DNA of 64,000 bases from Mucilaginibacter xinganensis (lineage in GTDB: Bacteria > Bacteroidota > Bacteroidia > Sphingobacteriales > Sphingobacteriaceae), in contig NZ_CP022743.1 in assembly GCF_002257585.1 (NCBI RefSeq), forward strand, positions 4,340,001 to 4,404,000. The letters are read 5' to 3'. The notes below the pieces were generated by a model, which saw only the letters and a program-made list of their open reading frames with translations, did no database searches and had not been told where the DNA came from. Numbering within the stretch: position 1 is the first letter of the stretch; each line of letters begins with the position of its first letter. Of this stretch, positions 8,092 through 21,775 are shown piece by piece. Position numbers and translations under genes: made by a program.

Positions 8092-10173
8092 ATGAAGAAG
8101 TTTTTTACCTTATTAGCCCTTGTATTTCTTTTAAGTAAGGCATCATTGGCGCAGAGTATTGTGTCCTTTAAATCATTAGGGCACAGTGACGACGCCATTT
8201 ACGGAATGAGCGGCGCCAGTTCTATTTATGTTAAGATTTCGCCCGCCGTAGAAATAAACGGCAGCAAGCTGGTATTGTATTTTGAGCCCTCGCAGGCCTT
8301 GTTAAAGGAACATTCCTTTATAAATATAATTATCAATAATAAACCCGCTTACAGTGCCCATCTCACAAAAGACAGTGTTCAGAAAGTTTCACTTAATTTA
8401 AGCCGTGAAGACATTTCGCCTGATAAGTTTCTGAAGATACAAATCAAAACGCTGCTAACTATTAGCGACGACATTTGTAAGGACCTTGACAACCCGGGCA
8501 TGTGGCTTAAGGTAAAAGATTATTCATACCTGTCATTAATTAAAAACACAAAAACTGGTTTAAATGATGTTAATATCAGTAATTGTTTTGATTCAAAAAG
8601 AGCTATTGTTTACCCTTCAGATCCAAGTTTAAAAGATTTAAAAGCTGTGGCGTGGGCTTATGCAAGGCTTAAAAGAACCTCCAATAAAAAAATAAGTGTT
8701 TTTGAAGCCGGCCAGTTGCCTGACAGTATTAAAAACTATGTACAGGTTGGTACCATGCAACGGCTCCCTGACGACAAACGTTCGCTGATCAAAGTATCGC
8801 CTCAATCAAACGAGGGCATATTTTACCTGGCGAAGTCAATGTCCACTGCAACAGACACCATAACCCAGATGGTTAATGAACGAGGTACTATGGTAGCACA
8901 TAAAACTGTTGCTACAACAGCTGTTCCATCTGAAATATTATTTGTAAGCGGTGGTGATGATGCAGGTTACGAAAAAGCGATTACCGCTTTGGGTAATATC
9001 AATATCCTGAATTCAACTTTCGGTGACTACCTGCTGATTGATCACGCTCAGAACGATTACTTTAAAAATATTGACGAAAACCGTTCAAAACTTTCGCTCA
9101 AACAAATTGGCGGTACCAGCGATTTCCTTTCAGGTATCGGCTCGTTAAAAAGCGCTTTTTCCTTTAAAAACAGCGATTTTAACTTTACACCTAAAGAAGT
9201 TGAGATCAGGTTTATAGGTAACTATAGCGGATTAAACCCTGGTGACAGGGGGTACTTTAACATTTACCTTAATGGCTTGCTAATCAGCAGTGAAAAACTT
9301 GACGCATCTGGTAAATTAAACACCTCGGTAACTATTAACCGGTATCAGCACCACAAATACAATACGCTTGAAACTGAATTCCGTTTTTTCCCAACTAACG
9401 GGTTGTGTAAAAACAGCTTCCTTAATTTCTTTGGCGAGATTGATGTGGATAAATCATACCTTGAGTCAAAAAATCCTTTTATATCAAGCGAACTCAGCTT
9501 TTATCAATATCCTGAGGCATTTAACACAGGTACTACCCGCATAGTTGTATCAAAAGACTACGCAAAATATGCTGCAGGTGCCATTGGTGAAATTATTTAC
9601 GAACTGAATAACAACATTAACTCAAATAACTTCCCTGAATTTTCATATTCAACAGACATTCCGGCAGGTGACCTTAAGAAATACAACATCATAGCCTTAT
9701 TAAGCAAGGATGATGCTTTATTGAAACAATTTCCTGATGCACCTATTCAGTTTAATCAAAACTTCCGGTTATATAACACCGAAAATAACAAGGTAGTTTA
9801 TTCATTATCTGACACCACATCAAACGGCCTTGCCCAGATATTTTACGGGCGCAGCAATAATGCAACACTGGTGCTTACCGCAACCGGCACACATATTTCG
9901 GAAGCATTTTTGGCAGCGTCACGCTCCATTACCGAACAGCTTTCAACGCTGTCAAGTAATGTTTGCGTAACCGATGTTAACTCAAATAAATACCTGTTCA
10001 ACATTAACAAAACGAGCGAAAACCTTGAATATATTGATACCAAGAGCGCTATCACCAAATTTTGGGAAACTTATAATCTGTATATCTTACTTGGTATATT
10101 GGTGTTGATCCTGCTGTCATTCCTATTTGTTCGTTCAAGAGTTCAAAGATCACAGGAATTATATAACGACTAA
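8092..10173 (+). CDS. BcsB-like cellulose synthase subunit
   Basis: Predicted periplasmic partner of a processive beta-glucan synthase, 693 residues. The signal peptide MKKFFTLLALVFLLSKASLAQ is followed by alternating beta-rich carbohydrate-binding-like and flavodoxin-like modules as in BcsB, and one C-terminal membrane anchor (TYNLYILLGILVLILLSFLF) with a short cytoplasmic tail. I chose the ATG at 8092 because it directly precedes the signal peptide; a TTG at 8083 in the same frame would add only three residues. A GT2 synthase follows 100 bases downstream, which supports the pairing. The polymer may be cellulose or a related beta-glucan; sequence alone does not decide. Confidence 0.85.
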   Translation: MKKFFTLLALVFLLSKASLAQSIVSFKSLGHSDDAIYGMSGASSIYVKISPAVEINGSKLVLYFEPSQALLKEHSFINIIINNKPAYSAHLTKDSVQKVSLNLSREDISPDKFLKIQIKTLLTISDDICKDLDNPGMWLKVKDYSYLSLIKNTKTGLNDVNISNCFDSKRAIVYPSDPSLKDLKAVAWAYARLKRTSNKKISVFEAGQLPDSIKNYVQVGTMQRLPDDKRSLIKVSPQSNEGIFYLAKSMSTATDTITQMVNERGTMVAHKTVATTAVPSEILFVSGGDDAGYEKAITALGNINILNSTFGDYLLIDHAQNDYFKNIDENRSKLSLKQIGGTSDFLSGIGSLKSAFSFKNSDFNFTPKEVEIRFIGNYSGLNPGDRGYFNIYLNGLLISSEKLDASGKLNTSVTINRYQHHKYNTLETEFRFFPTNGLCKNSFLNFFGEIDVDKSYLESKNPFISSELSFYQYPEAFNTGTTRIVVSKDYAKYAAGAIGEIIYELNNNINSNNFPEFSYSTDIPAGDLKKYNIIALLSKDDALLKQFPDAPIQFNQNFRLYNTENNKVVYSLSDTTSNGLAQIFYGRSNNATLVLTATGTHISEAFLAASRSITEQLSTLSSNVCVTDVNSNKYLFNINKTSENLEYIDTKSAITKFWETYNLYILLGILVLILLSFLFVRSRVQRSQELYND

Positions 10174-10201
10174 TTTTTGGTCACTTTTCAATTGATCACA
10201 T

Positions 10202-10236
10202 AAGTAACCTTGGTCCTTACAGGGCTAAGGTTACTT
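10202..10236. repeat. Stem-loop between the BcsB-like gene and the GT2 synthase
   Basis: AAGTAACCTTGG and CTAAGGTTACTT form a stem of about 11 pairs with one mismatch around an 11-base loop. On the plus strand it is followed by A-rich, not T-rich, sequence, so it does not look like an intrinsic terminator. It may stabilise or process the bcsB-end of the transcript. Confidence 0.5.
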
Positions 10237-10273
10237 AAAAAAATTATTTTAACATTTTACTGAAAAAAATAAC

Positions 10274-12112
10274 ATGTCAATTCCTGAACTTTTGGTTAAT
10301 GATGGTTTTATATCTTGGCAAGATCGGGAAAAGATTAATGATTTATCCGCTAAAACCGGGTTGTCATTTGTAAAAATAGCCCTCAATTACGGATACATCT
10401 CCCGAAAAAATTACGACCGCTCCTTAACAAATGCAGGTTATGTATTTCAGCAGATAAGGGATCTGCCTTTTGACCCCGAAGTATTAAGTAAAATTGAATT
10501 AAAGTTTGCCGATCAGCATGCTGCACTGCCTTTACGCATAGAGAACGGCAGGGTTGTAACTATAATGGCTGATCCCTCAAACCAACTATTCCTTGATTTC
10601 ATCAGGTTTACTTACGATTGTGAGGTGGAGATCATTCTAGCATCTGATCTGGATATCACCTGGCTGAGTCACAAGCTCATCGGCGATAAATATGTTAAAT
10701 CGGCTGTATTTGAGCTTTTAAACCGTGATCCGGACAGCTCAGCATTTATAACATTTTCTTCTGGCCAGCTGGCCTTCCTTTTTATCATGTTGGGTTTGGT
10801 TACCATCGGGCTGGTGGTTAGTTTCAAAAACACCTCTATCATCATCAACATGATCATCAGCACGTTCTTTTTGGTGGCGATCTTGTTTAAGTTGTTCTTG
10901 GCACTCACCGGATCGCGATTTGAGCTGCACCAGGCAGTAACGCGTGATGACTTGCGGCAAATTGTTGATGATGAGTTACCTATTTATACTATTTTGCTGC
11001 CGGTTTACAAGGAGGATAAACTAATAAAAAAACTGATCTGGAACTTACAGGCACTTGATTATCCCCGCGAAAAGCTCGACATAAAATTGCTGATTGAAGA
11101 GGATGACGACAAAACACTTAACGCTGTGCGGAACCTTGACTTCCCGGCTATCTTTGAGGTAGTTGTGGTACCGTTCCACATGCCAAAAACAAAACCAAAA
11201 GCTTGTAATTATGGGCTCCACTTCTCGCGCGGTAAATATTTGACCATTTATGATGCGGAAGACATCCCGGATACCGACCAGTTAAAGAAAGTGGTATCCA
11301 TGTTTAGTAAGCTGCCGTCAAACTACATCTGTATCCAAAGCGCACTGAACTACTTTAACCGTAATGAGAATTTCCTTACGCGGATGTTTACGCTGGAGTA
11401 TTCTTACTGGTTTGATTACATGCTGCCAGGTTTGGACACACTGGATATTCCAATTCCATTGGGTGGAACCAGTAACCACTTTAAGCTGGACAGGCTGGTT
11501 GAACTTGGTGCCTGGGATCCGTTTAACGTAACCGAGGATGCCGATCTGGGTCTGAGGGCCTATGCCAAAGGCTATAAAATTGCTGTGGTAAACTCAACTA
11601 CCTACGAAGAAGCAAATAACGAACCGTTTAACTGGATCCGCCAGCGCTCGCGTTGGATCAAAGGTTATATGCAAACTTACCTGGTGCACATGCGCAACCC
11701 TGTGGCGTTATGGAAAAAACTGGGCTGGAAAGGTTTCCTTGGCTTTAACTTCTTTATTGGAGCTACCCCTCTAACCTTTTTGGTATATCCGTTTCTGCTG
11801 GCTATTTTCATTTGCTACCTGGTATTTGACCTTTCCACTATCCGTACATTTTTCCCGGACTGGATCCTGTTTATGTCGATATTTAACCTAATGGTAGGTA
11901 ACATATTAATGATATATATTAACATGATGGCCGTATTTAAACGGCGCTATTACGAACTGATCCTATTTTCAATCGCCAACCCGGTGTATTGGTTAATGCA
12001 CTCCATTGCGGCCTTTAAAGGTCTATATCAGCTAATAGTGAAACCCTTTTACTGGGAGAAAACTGAACACGGACTTAGTAAAGTTAACAGTCCAACAAAC
12101 GTTGTTAAATGA
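10274..12112 (+). CDS. Family 2 glycosyltransferase with N-terminal MshEN-like domain (BcsA-type synthase)
   Basis: Inner-membrane processive glycosyltransferase, 612 residues. Residues 1-140 resemble the MshEN/GspE N-terminal fold (NDGFIS, NYGYIS, then a second half with MADPSN). Two membrane segments (about 165-215) precede the GT-A domain with D327/D330 (YDAEDIPD), TED at 420-422, and QRSRW at 457-461; further membrane helices end the protein. There is no PilZ domain. The RLGxxL signature by which many MshEN domains bind cyclic di-GMP is not evident, so the domain may bind another ligand or act only as a structural part. Its stop codon overlaps the next gene by 4 bases. Confidence 0.88.
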   Translation: MSIPELLVNDGFISWQDREKINDLSAKTGLSFVKIALNYGYISRKNYDRSLTNAGYVFQQIRDLPFDPEVLSKIELKFADQHAALPLRIENGRVVTIMADPSNQLFLDFIRFTYDCEVEIILASDLDITWLSHKLIGDKYVKSAVFELLNRDPDSSAFITFSSGQLAFLFIMLGLVTIGLVVSFKNTSIIINMIISTFFLVAILFKLFLALTGSRFELHQAVTRDDLRQIVDDELPIYTILLPVYKEDKLIKKLIWNLQALDYPREKLDIKLLIEEDDDKTLNAVRNLDFPAIFEVVVVPFHMPKTKPKACNYGLHFSRGKYLTIYDAEDIPDTDQLKKVVSMFSKLPSNYICIQSALNYFNRNENFLTRMFTLEYSYWFDYMLPGLDTLDIPIPLGGTSNHFKLDRLVELGAWDPFNVTEDADLGLRAYAKGYKIAVVNSTTYEEANNEPFNWIRQRSRWIKGYMQTYLVHMRNPVALWKKLGWKGFLGFNFFIGATPLTFLVYPFLLAIFICYLVFDLSTIRTFFPDWILFMSIFNLMVGNILMIYINMMAVFKRRYYELILFSIANPVYWLMHSIAAFKGLYQLIVKPFYWEKTEHGLSKVNSPTNVVK

Positions 12113-13674
12113 GAAATCAATCCAAATATCTGTTACTTATCACCATACTGCTGGCGGTCTATTACCTGGTATTAGGTATTTACTTAAACGGGCTTGGCTA
12201 TTTTAGCCAGGAAGCCATGTTTTATGTAGAGAAAACAATGATAGTGCTGCATGGTTCAGGCAACAGATTGAAGGTGATGGGGTTAACGGCTCCTATGCTG
12301 CCTTTCTATATGTCTTTCATATTTTCATCTATCAGCACTATACTGGCCCCGGTAATAGCATCTGCGCTATGCACTGCGATATTGTTTTTTTTAATCGGCC
12401 GCGCTGTACTAAACAGGGCAAAAGACGACGTTTACCTGTTTGTCTTATTGATCATATTTATATTGCACCCTGGTATACTATATGCGGCCTGTTCAGGCAA
12501 GTCAATTGCACTGGTGCTGGTATTCTTCTTCATGTTCTTTTTTAACCTGTTAAAGTTTTACCGCTCCAATACCACTTTCCACGTGTCTTTAGCTAGTATT
12601 AGTTTGGTGTTGCTTATTTTTTGCGATTATAAGTTCATCTGGCTTACCTTATTCTTTATCCCGTTGGTGTTATCAATCACCGTAAAAAGTTTAAATCTGG
12701 GCGAGCAGGAATCTATCTTCAGGCTCTTTATCAGCTTCAATAATCCATCGCTTCGCCGTAAACTCGTTAATAAAACATTTGCCCTTTACATTATTTTATT
12801 TGTGCTGCCGCTGGCCTGCATCATATGTTATAAGCTGCTAAACCTAACCCATGCGCAGGATCTGAACTATTTTAGCGAAAGCCCCTATGCCACCTGGACG
12901 GTGTTGTCTGATAAACTCAGTTTTGCCCAGTTGTCAACCGGTACAGTTTACCAGATCCCGGAAACCTCAATTTTAATCTCAGCGCGAGTCCTGTTATTTT
13001 GCCCATTGATCCTGGTCGCCATATTCTTATTTAAAAACAGCATGTATCAAGTGCTTACTATATTAACTCCGTTTGCATTTATTGAATTTTTGCACATTAA
13101 ATACGACAAGGTATTTTTGGTGCAGGAGTACTACCTGATATTTGTTGTGCTTGCCTTGCTTTGCATTTTATATAAAGCGCAAACTATAAAAAATCAAACA
13201 GTTTTAAAAGCTCTTGTGGCTTTGTTAGCATTGGTACAAGTTTATACCGGCTACATTTTCATGAAGAACTCATCGATAGCTGAAGAACAAAACTTTATCA
13301 CGGTTTTATTTAATCGGGCTGCTGATACCCACCAAGATGAAAATAAGGACCTTGCCGATTATATCAGCAAATTGCCTGATGGCACGCGCGTTTTAGCTGA
13401 CGATGCGATTGCTTTTCCAATTGTAGCTTTAACTAAAGATAAAGATGGCCTTCAAAAATTAACACTACCTTACCAAAGCCAGTTCTTGAGTGCTATTGAA
13501 GCACCTGACAAGTACGACGACTATATATTACTGGCGACTGAAAAGAACGAAGTTAGCGGCTTTACACAGCTGAATAACAGGTATGTGCCTGTGATTAAGA
13601 AGTCAAACAGCGCACTTAAACTCCATCGTGTTTATGAAACCCACGACTGGATATTATATAAAGTTTATGATTGA
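12109..13674 (+). CDS. Polytopic membrane protein of the exopolysaccharide operon, possibly GT-C-like
   Basis: 521 residues with about ten to twelve membrane segments followed by a soluble C-terminal domain of about 120 residues. An acidic/aromatic loop after the first membrane helix (GYFSQEAMFYVEK) resembles the first periplasmic loop of GT-C enzymes such as the GT39 family, but no diagnostic motif is certain. The ATG overlaps the GT2 stop codon (ATGA), so translational coupling and a shared function in polymer synthesis, decoration or export are likely. A strong terminator follows at 13738. Confidence 0.75.
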   Translation: MRNQSKYLLLITILLAVYYLVLGIYLNGLGYFSQEAMFYVEKTMIVLHGSGNRLKVMGLTAPMLPFYMSFIFSSISTILAPVIASALCTAILFFLIGRAVLNRAKDDVYLFVLLIIFILHPGILYAACSGKSIALVLVFFFMFFFNLLKFYRSNTTFHVSLASISLVLLIFCDYKFIWLTLFFIPLVLSITVKSLNLGEQESIFRLFISFNNPSLRRKLVNKTFALYIILFVLPLACIICYKLLNLTHAQDLNYFSESPYATWTVLSDKLSFAQLSTGTVYQIPETSILISARVLLFCPLILVAIFLFKNSMYQVLTILTPFAFIEFLHIKYDKVFLVQEYYLIFVVLALLCILYKAQTIKNQTVLKALVALLALVQVYTGYIFMKNSSIAEEQNFITVLFNRAADTHQDENKDLADYISKLPDGTRVLADDAIAFPIVALTKDKDGLQKLTLPYQSQFLSAIEAPDKYDDYILLATEKNEVSGFTQLNNRYVPVIKKSNSALKLHRVYETHDWILYKVYD

Positions 13675-13737
13675 GGTTACCTGAAGCTAATAAACTACAG
13701 TATCATATAAAAATATCACGATTTGATAACTTGTGTA

Positions 13738-13768
13738 TCCCGGCGTTAAGAGCGCCGGGATTTTTTTT
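13738..13768 (+). terminator. Terminator of the exopolysaccharide operon
   Basis: TCCCGGCG pairs perfectly with CGCCGGGA around a 7-base loop and is followed by eight T. Confidence 0.93.
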
Positions 13769-13956
13769 GAGAAACAAACCTGCTGACTATTGAAATCCCG
13801 CTCTTGTCATTTATTAAGGTGGAAACAATGTATTTAAGCCTGGAAGGTTACAGCAATGTTTAGCGAAAAACTTGTAAAAACTAACCACCTAAATCGCCAT
13901 TAAACTTTCCGGCCCATGCAAAGTCAAAGCTTTAGTAATTTATTAAGAACCAAAAA

Positions 13957-14340
13957 ATGAAGAAGTTAGTTTTAGTATTATCCTTTATCATAGGATTAAG
14001 TTATGTGGCAGGGGCCCAGATAGCCGCGAAATCACCTGAACAACGTGCAGCACAGCACACCAAAGCGTTGCAGAAACACCTTAATTTAAGTCAGGCACAG
14101 GCTGCGCAGGTACAAACCGCTTTCTTAACCATGGCTACCCGGATGGACAGCTTAAAAAGTGTCGTTACGACCGACAAAAAACAAAAACAGCTCATGGCCC
14201 GCAGCATAAAGCTTGAAACCAAAAAACGTGTATTTGCAATATTAAACGATACGCAGAAACAACAGTATGCTACCTGGGAAAAAATAAAAAGGGAAAACCA
14301 CAAGGAAAAGAAAGCAGAGACAACGGTTGGCCAAGGGTAA
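13957..14340 (+). CDS. Small exported Spy/LTXXQ-like protein
   Basis: 127 residues with a signal peptide (MKKLVLVLSFIIGLSYVAGAQ) and a mature helical, basic domain. The pattern HLNLSQAQAAQVQ near residue 45 and the motif FAILNDTQKQQYATWEK resemble the periplasmic LTXXQ / DUF4890-type helical proteins common in Bacteroidota. In relatives of Spy and CpxP such proteins act in envelope stress or metal binding; that role is inferred. It is a single gene with its own terminator. Confidence 0.8.
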   Translation: MKKLVLVLSFIIGLSYVAGAQIAAKSPEQRAAQHTKALQKHLNLSQAQAAQVQTAFLTMATRMDSLKSVVTTDKKQKQLMARSIKLETKKRVFAILNDTQKQQYATWEKIKRENHKEKKAETTVGQG

Positions 14341-14355
14341 AATCTCAATATTATC

Positions 14356-14394
14356 AAAGGTTTGTCGTTTATCACAATAATCGGCAAACCTTTT
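14356..14394 (+). terminator. Terminator of the Spy-like gene
   Basis: AAAGGTTTGTCG pairs with CGGCAAACCTTT (one G-U) and ends in TTTT. Confidence 0.75.
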
Positions 14395-14588
14395 ACCCCT
14401 CCAATTATTAAGCCTAAAGTACTATCAGTAGAATTTCAGCCTCATGCTACATCGGAAGACAAATAAACTATCCAATCCCGTCATTCTTATAAAGCAAACG
14501 CAATATTCGGCAGCCGCAGCTCATTTCCTAAAATACAAAAAGCCTTGTCCGCGAGAACTAAGGCTATTACTGCTTGCAGTGTTTGATT

Positions 14589-14765
14589 TTAATACCAGCG
14601 GCCTCTTTCTGATCTGCCACCACCGTTAAATACATTTAACAGTAACAGGATTACTGCTATAACAATGATCAAATGAATAGCATCTCCTCCAACGTGAAAG
14701 GCAAAGCCGCCAAGCAGCCAGCTGATTACCAGGATAACAACGATAATATAAATTAAACTTCTCAT
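14589..14765 (-). CDS. Lmo0937-family small membrane protein
   Basis: 58 residues, starting MRSLIYIIVVILVISWLLGG. Two hydrophobic helices (about 3-22 and 28-46) are separated by FAFHVGGDAI, and the protein ends in a hydrophilic tail GGGRSERGRWY. This layout is that of the short Lmo0937 family membrane proteins, frequent in Bacteroidota and often stress-inducible; their biochemical role is unknown. The two-helix pattern with a conserved G-G-x-x-H/D turn supports a real gene although it is very short. It lies alone between the Spy-like gene and the rRNA operon. Confidence 0.85.
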   Translation of the reverse strand: MRSLIYIIVVILVISWLLGGFAFHVGGDAIHLIIVIAVILLLLNVFNGGGRSERGRWY

Positions 14766-14821
14766 ATTAACTGAACCTCAATTGGTTGTATTTGTTTCAT
14801 GTATTAAAATTAAAGATTGGT

Positions 14822-14842
14822 GGTTAGAGGCCTGAGATTAGT
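14822..14842. repeat. Partial copy of the heptad inverted-repeat family
   Basis: GGTTAGAGG and GAGATTAG, five bases apart, match the left-arm pattern of the family seen at 15075, 18499, 26031 and 36587. No right arm is visible beside it. Confidence 0.4.
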
Positions 14843-14912
14843 TGAAAGGAGGCTAAGGTAAAACGAGGAGTTACTTGCGGCTAGTCCGAGATCAAGCCAA
14901 GGGCTTATAAAG

Positions 14913-14948
14913 CAAGAAACCCCTTCATCGAAAGATGAAAGGGTCTTG
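14913..14948 (-). terminator. Terminator of the rRNA operon
   Basis: On the minus strand CAAGACCCTTTCATC pairs with GATGAAGGGGTTTCTTG (G-U and a bulge allowed). It lies just past the 3' end of the 5S gene. Confidence 0.75.
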
Positions 14949-14955
14949 ATAAGAT

Positions 14956-15065
<110 letters not shown>

Positions 15066-15074
15066 ACATTTTTA

Positions 15075-15265
15075 GTTGATTAGAGATTAGTTAATTAGAG
15101 ATTAGTTGCCTAAACGCCGTTAACTGTCTACTAATAAACAATGACATATTATTGAAAGAAGTAAGTAGATTGAGAAAACAACAATATTTAGCGTTCAGAG
15201 ATCAAAGGGTAGTCGGTCAGTTCCAAGGACAAGTCCTAATCTCTGATCTTTAGTCTCTGATCTCC
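15075..15265. repeat. Heptad inverted repeat in the 23S-5S spacer
   Basis: The left arm (15075-15110) is built from GATTAGAGATTAG-type units. The right arm (15235-15265) reads CTAATCTCTGATC, TTTAGTC, TCTGATC: seven-base steps of a CTCTAAT-like unit. The two arms are reverse complements in pattern and enclose about 125 bases of spacer. Confidence 0.65.
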
Positions 15266-15282
15266 ATAATTACCTGCTATGA

Positions 15283-18158
<2,876 letters not shown>

Positions 18159-18417
18159 TACTATACCGCCTTTTGCTCGGTATGTATGCTTTTTTGATTC
18201 TTGTTGCGTTCTTCCATTTACTCCCTGTTCCGCAAAATCGTATTACTACAATCCTGCTTCCATTTTCGTAAACTTCCGAAGCCTCAACAGTCCTCTATAC
18301 TGTTGTCTTCTCTTTCAATTTACTTCTTCCAATATGTCAAAGAACTTTTACCCCGGTCTTCCTTTGCGGATCGCCTTTGTCATTATCCATGCCTTGTCAG
18401 GCAACTGGTGGGTATCG

Positions 18418-18491
18418 TGGAGAATAACGGATTCGAACCGTTGACCCCCTGCGTGCAAGGCAGGTGCTCTAGCCAGCTGAGCTAATCCCCC
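18418..18491 (-). tRNA. tRNA-Ala (TGC)
   Basis: A 74-base cloverleaf without encoded CCA. The acceptor GGGGGAT pairs with ATTCTCC, the D arm is GCTCAGCTGGCTAGAGC, the anticodon stem CCTGC/GCAGG encloses the loop with TGC, and the T loop is TTCGAAT. It lies in the 16S-23S spacer. Confidence 0.96.
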
Positions 18492-18498
18492 TTTGGAT

Positions 18499-18573
18499 GA
18501 GTTAATTAGTGATTAGTTAATTAGCGATTTGTTGTTTCCTCCTAATCTCTGTTCTCTAACCTCTAATCGCCTC
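18499..18573. repeat. Heptad inverted repeat between the two spacer tRNAs
   Basis: The left arm holds TTAATTAGTGATTAG and TTAATTAGCGATT. The right arm holds CTAATCTCTGTTCTCTAAC followed by CTCTAATCG. The right arm advances in seven-base steps (CTCTGTT, CTCTAAC, CTCTAAT). The arms can pair over most of their length around a short loop. Confidence 0.65.
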
Positions 18574-18591
18574 TGCAGCTGCGCTGCAGTG

Positions 18592-18666
18592 TAGTCCCGA
18601 GCAGATTTGAACTGCTGACCCCTACATTATCAGTGTAGTGCTCTAACCAAGCTGAGCTACAGGACT
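18592..18666 (-). tRNA. tRNA-Ile (GAT)
   Basis: A 75-base cloverleaf without encoded CCA. The acceptor AGTCCTG pairs with CGGGACT, the D arm is GCTCAGCTTGGTTAGAGC, the anticodon loop CTGATAA gives GAT, and the T loop is TTCAAAT. It is the first spacer tRNA after 16S. Confidence 0.96.
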
Positions 18667-18672
18667 GTCTAT

Positions 18673-18755
18673 TTAGTTGCAGTTATTCAGTTGCAGTTGC
18701 AGGACTTGTCTGCCTACTGCTGCTGCCACTGCTTACTGCCACTGGTCCTATGCTT
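18673..18755. repeat. CTGCC / GGCAG-type inverted repeat in the 16S-tRNA-Ile spacer
   Basis: The left part is built from AGTTGCAGTT units and the right part from CTGCTGCTGCCACTGCTTACTGCCACT-like units, a run of CTGCxxA steps. The two are complementary in pattern. This is a different sequence from the CTCTAAT family but has the same architecture. Confidence 0.45.
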
Positions 18756-18811
18756 TCCCTTTTAAGGTCACATACCCCGATGGCTTCATCTTTTGGGTTT
18801 TCCTTTTGTTT

Positions 18812-18897
18812 CGTTTTAATTAGTATTTGATTAATGACTTCGACCTTGATTTGTCTTTCAACTAATCGCTGATCTCTAGTCTCTAATCAACTAATAT
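18812..18897. repeat. Heptad inverted repeat upstream of tRNA-Ile
   Basis: A degenerate left arm (TTTTAATTAGTATTTGATTAATGAC) and a clear right arm with CTAATCGCTGATCTCTAGTC followed by TCTAATCAAC, again in seven-base steps. Confidence 0.55.
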
Positions 18898-18971
18898 ATA
18901 AGAACCTGGTCATGTAGCTAAACAGCTTCCGCTGATACTTAACTTTTTAGAGAGAGTTTGTGGATACTGCT

Positions 18972-20497
<1,526 letters not shown>

Positions 20498-20800
20498 AAA
20501 ATGTTTTGTTTGTTCACTGACCCTATTATTAATAATAGAATCTGTATATAATTATCTTTATACAGTATCCCTCTTTCTCTCTTCGTCTCATAACAGTGTG
20601 TTACCGTTACGCTACATGATTATCCAGTATCTTATAAGAACTTGCCGCCTTTCTGTCTCAGTCAGGCTATATGCTTTCGCAGCTTCCGCTGCTTAACTTT
20701 TCACTTTTTATCGGTCCGGAAATCGCTTCCTTCCCTGCCTTCCACTCCCGGAATCACTTCCTTCTTTTTTCGGCTCTTTCGCCCCTTTCTTTTGGGACTG

Positions 20801-20831
20801 CAAAGGTATAAACCTTTTTTATTCTGGCAAA
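20801..20831 (-). promoter_or_regulatory. rRNA operon promoter P2
   Basis: On the minus strand TTTG (20828-20831), a 19-base spacer, then TACCTTTG (20801-20808): an exact match to the Bacteroidota -33/-7 consensus. Transcription would start about 300 bases upstream of mature 16S. Confidence 0.8.
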
Positions 20832-20905
20832 CTTTATTTCGTTTTTATTTTGTCGCCCTTTTCTTTCCCCGCTCTCCCCCTTTTTCCTTCCTCGTTTGCG
20901 GGCTG

Positions 20906-20936
20906 CAAAGATGTGACTTTTTTTATTACTTGTCAA
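20906..20936 (-). promoter_or_regulatory. rRNA operon promoter P1
   Basis: On the minus strand TTGACA (20931-20936), a 17-base spacer, then CATCTTTG (20906-20913), one base off TAnnTTTG. The distance to P2 (about 105 bases) suits tandem rRNA promoters. Confidence 0.65.
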
Positions 20937-21238
20937 GAGATTTCTTGAAAAAAATCTAAACTTTTATCCCTCCTTCAGCATCCCTTAACACATTAAAAAC
21001 ATAACACTTTGTAAATCAATTGAAAGAATAAGCAGTTAAACCTTAATACTTATATATTATTAATTTCGTCATGAATAAAATACAGCTTGCATGCCTTATT
21101 TTTAAGGATAAGTGCATTCTTCTTTTAAATTTTGTGTTATATAATCGTGAAACGAATTAAAAAAAACTGAAATTACATCCTGTTTACCAGGCCAGGTATC
21201 TTCAGAAATTAAAAAAGCACCAAAATTAAAAGCATCTT

Positions 21239-21775
21239 ATGGAAAGCGGAGGTAATAATTACTTATCAAGTGTTAAAAAACAGTTTCATTATTATCACAA
21301 TTTGGCTGACCGCGCTATTGAAAAGCTATCCGACGAACAAATACACTGGCAATACAACACAGAATCGAATAGTATCGCTATTATAATGAAACATGTCGCG
21401 GGCAACTCTATCTCGCGGTGGACTGATTTTTTAACCACCGACGGTGAAAAACAATCGCGCAATCGTGATATGGAATTTGAAGATAACCTTACCTCAAAAG
21501 AGAAACTGTTGGCTTTATGGCAAAAAGGATGGCAATGTATATATAATAGTATAGACGAACTTACCAGCGAGGATCTTATGCATACTATATATATACGGGG
21601 GGAAGCGCATACCGTAATTGAAGCTATCAATCGCCAGCTGGCACACCTCCCCTACCATGTAGGACAGATGGTATATATCGCTAAAATGATTTCCGCAGAA
21701 AATTGGACTTCGCTTACTATCCCGAAAGGAGAATCAAATGCATTTAACGCAAAAATCAGTAAAAAGCAACCCTAG
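21239..21775 (+). CDS. DinB-like / DUF1572 family protein
   Basis: 178 residues forming a predicted four-helix bundle of the DinB/YfiT superfamily. A likely metal triad is visible: H52 in MKHVAGN, and H136 and H140 in LAHLPYHVGQ. Members of this superfamily include bacillithiol-dependent transferases and many proteins without known reaction, so the function is open. No signal peptide. It lies alone between the rRNA operon and bamD. Confidence 0.85.
   Translation: MESGGNNYLSSVKKQFHYYHNLADRAIEKLSDEQIHWQYNTESNSIAIIMKHVAGNSISRWTDFLTTDGEKQSRNRDMEFEDNLTSKEKLLALWQKGWQCIYNSIDELTSEDLMHTIYIRGEAHTVIEAINRQLAHLPYHVGQMVYIAKMISAENWTSLTIPKGESNAFNAKISKKQP

Larger units (their letters stand above)
20498..21238. 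other. rRNA promoter and leader region
   Basis: 740 bases between 16S and the DinB-like gene. The part near 16S holds the rRNA leader and two minus-strand promoters (20801-20831 and 20906-20936). The rest (about 20940-21238) is AT-rich and presumably holds upstream activating sequence for rrn and the promoter of the plus-strand gene. Open frames here are T-rich/C-rich artefacts. Confidence 0.6.

Noticed and set aside
14444..14629. 61-codon plus-strand frame
   Set aside because: It overlaps the terminator region and runs antisense into the better supported 58-residue Lmo0937-type gene at 14589-14765.
20642..20959. 105-codon plus-strand frame
   Set aside because: It covers the rRNA promoters and leader; its composition (F, S, L from T/C-rich DNA) is an artefact.
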